Of a stretch of DNA of 64,000 nt, positions 62,809 to 64,000 are shown piece after piece. The position numbers were made by a program, and so were the translations under genes. Position 1 is the first letter of the stretch, and every line of letters begins with the position of its first letter. Source of the DNA: Adineta vaga (taxonomy: Eukaryota; Rotifera); contig CP075497.1 of assembly GCA_021613535.1 (NCBI GenBank), positions 3,348,001 to 3,412,000 on the forward strand. Direction: 5' to 3'. The notes under the pieces were generated by a model. That model did no database searches. It worked only from the letters and a program-made list of their open reading frames with translations, and had not been told where the DNA came from.

Positions 62809-63418
62809 ATGATAGAGAATATCGATGGTAATCATTTAGAAAACTATTTTGTTGTTGAAACTAAACGACATCGACCATGTTTAATATTCTATGGTTATCG
62901 TTATGTTCAAGATAAAGTACAAAATCGTACGATTTATTGGCGTTGTGAAGATCGAACAAATTGCAATGGTCGTGCACATCAACTAGTCGGAAATGATTCT
63001 CTACCAATTCTTACAATTAAACATAATCATCAACCATCAGTTGATAATCTAATCATGAATGAAAAGAAAGCTATCGAGAATTTACATGGTCAACGACAAC
63101 ATCTCGATTCTAAAACACATTTATGTCAAGCAAATAGTGAGGGTAAGCGTTTTATGGCATTCTTTTTTCAAATTTTTTCATCTTTTCACATGATCAGGTG
63201 GTAATGATGAAGAACGAGGGCTAGTAGATAGAGCGAGGGCAGTGGATAAGAGAGGATGGGACGGTAAAAGAGAAAGAGAAGCAACGGATGAGGAGGACAA
63301 AATGTCCGTCCGCTTTGCTCGCAGAAGCCGACGGGTCGTCGAAGAAGGAAAGAAGCAAGTGACATATTTTATGTTTTTGTATACGTTTGCATGTATGTTT
63401 CGCTCGAGTTTCGCTTAG
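62809..63418 (+). CDS. FLYWCH-type zinc-finger protein (3' end uncertain)
   Basis: The first exon (62809-63142) encodes a FLYWCH domain: FVVETKRHRPCLIFYGYRYV, then IYWRCEDRTNCNGRAHQLV and the closing IKHNHQP. Zinc ligands are likely the two Cys of RCEDRTNC and the two His of KHNH. FLYWCH is related to WRKY and to Mutator transposase zinc fingers, and binds DNA. After a 55-nt intron the most likely second exon is 63198-63418, giving a 184-residue protein; it encodes a charged stretch (GGNDEERGLVDRARAVDK, then RFARRSRRVVEEGKK) ending at TAG. Its base composition is GC-richer than its neighbours, so it may instead be the 5' part of a different feature, with the true next exon further right. A tiny upstream frame (62801-62812) overlaps the start as ATGA. 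Confidence 0.7.
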
Positions 63419-64000
63419 AAAAAATATTCTTGTATACATCAAGAAGAAGAAAAAACAATAGTAGTCTGTTTTTTTTTCAATTAAATTATCATTTATTTTC
63501 AAAGAAAAGATCACACTTAATATCGATTGAATCTGAGATAAATAAGGTAAGAAGATATTCAGTGTGTGTAATATTTCATGAGTTTTTGACGTCATGGTTT
63601 TTCTAATTTTTTTTCTTTGTACTTTTGAAAACAAAAATAAAACCAGAAAATCAACAAAATATTTTGAAAGAAATTATTCCTATGAAACCACAGTATGTTT
63701 ATTTGGTAAAAATTTGACAGTAACCATTAGAAACACACATTTAAACTTCTTGTTAAACAATCATTCATGGGAAAATATACACTCGTTCGAATCGCTATTG
63801 TTATTTTTTGTTTAGACTTTTTAACTCGGTTTTACAAATAAGGCATTTTTTTGTGACTAAATTCATTCAATTTCTAGTTTAGTTTCATCTTTATCATTCA
63901 GATTTTCTCTATATTCATTCAATCTTTCATTATTCATGAGAATGTCTAGTTTTTTTTCTCAGTTTTTTTATTACACGTTTATCTGAATACTATTAATGCC
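63419..64000. other. Right-edge AT-rich sequence
   Basis: T-rich and A-rich runs with no gene I can support. Further exons of the FLYWCH gene could lie here or beyond the edge. Confidence 0.4.

Noticed and set aside
63221-63634. Minus-strand 137-residue frame at the right edge
   Set aside because: Low-complexity F/S/K content opposite a charged exon; no recognisable motif.

Overview
The window looks like compact, AT-rich animal DNA. It carries typical metazoan families: an NK3/bagpipe-type homeobox gene, the ciliary kinesin KIF9, MCM8, a PDZ-RhoGEF, Rho1, cyclin A, a peptide-type GPCR and a Ly6-like three-finger protein. Nearly every gene is cut by GT-AG introns of about 45-80 nt, so most open frames are single exons. 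I rebuilt the gene models by joining exons and checking phase. Small size, low GC, tiny introns, N/Q/S-rich linkers and an inverted paralogue pair suggest a small-genome invertebrate. A bdelloid rotifer is my best guess, but this is inference and nothing in the sequence proves it.

Layout, 1-21.6 kb: MCM8 (-, N-terminal half, cut by the left edge), divergent from an unrecognised gene (+). Next comes a THAP-THAP-C2H2 zinc-finger gene (+, 3.5-6.7 kb), tail-to-tail with a paralogue that has the same C2H2 module but no THAP domains (-, 7.2-9.1 kb). A repeat-like spacer follows (9.1-10.5 kb), then two multi-pass membrane protein genes (10.6-11.2 and 13.1-14.3 kb), the NK3-like homeobox gene (-, 14.4-15.3 kb), a single-pass membrane protein (-, 17.7-19.1 kb) and a four-span membrane protein (-, 21.0-21.6 kb).

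Layout, 21.7-45 kb: KIF9 (+, 15 exons), head-to-head with the four-span gene. A 14.6-kb, roughly 36-exon RhoGEF (-, 26.1-40.7 kb) has PDZ, RGS-like, C1, DH and PH domains, like Drosophila RhoGEF2 and vertebrate ARHGEF11/12. Its large introns hold an alternative first exon that would replace the PDZ domain, and a nested gene on the opposite strand. Cyclin A (+) follows at 42.2-45.0 kb.

Layout, 45-64 kb: a rhodopsin-family GPCR (-), a Ly6/three-finger, probably GPI-anchored protein (-, 49.1-49.7 kb, assembled from three short exons), a predicted N-myristoylated coiled-coil protein (+), Rho1/RhoA (-), a leucine-rich-repeat surface protein (+), about 4 kb of AT-rich spacer with palindromes, and a FLYWCH zinc-finger gene (+) near the right edge.

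Functional links: the RhoGEF class is known to activate Rho1, which lies about 14 kb away. MCM8 (recombination), cyclin A (cell cycle) and KIF9 (cilia) are housekeeping. No operon, CRISPR, tRNA or rRNA was seen. The most unusual points are the THAP/C2H2 pair with a start codon split by an intron, the PDZ-replacing first exon, the cryptic Ly6 gene with an apparent 28-nt intron, and several 18-31-nt microexons.
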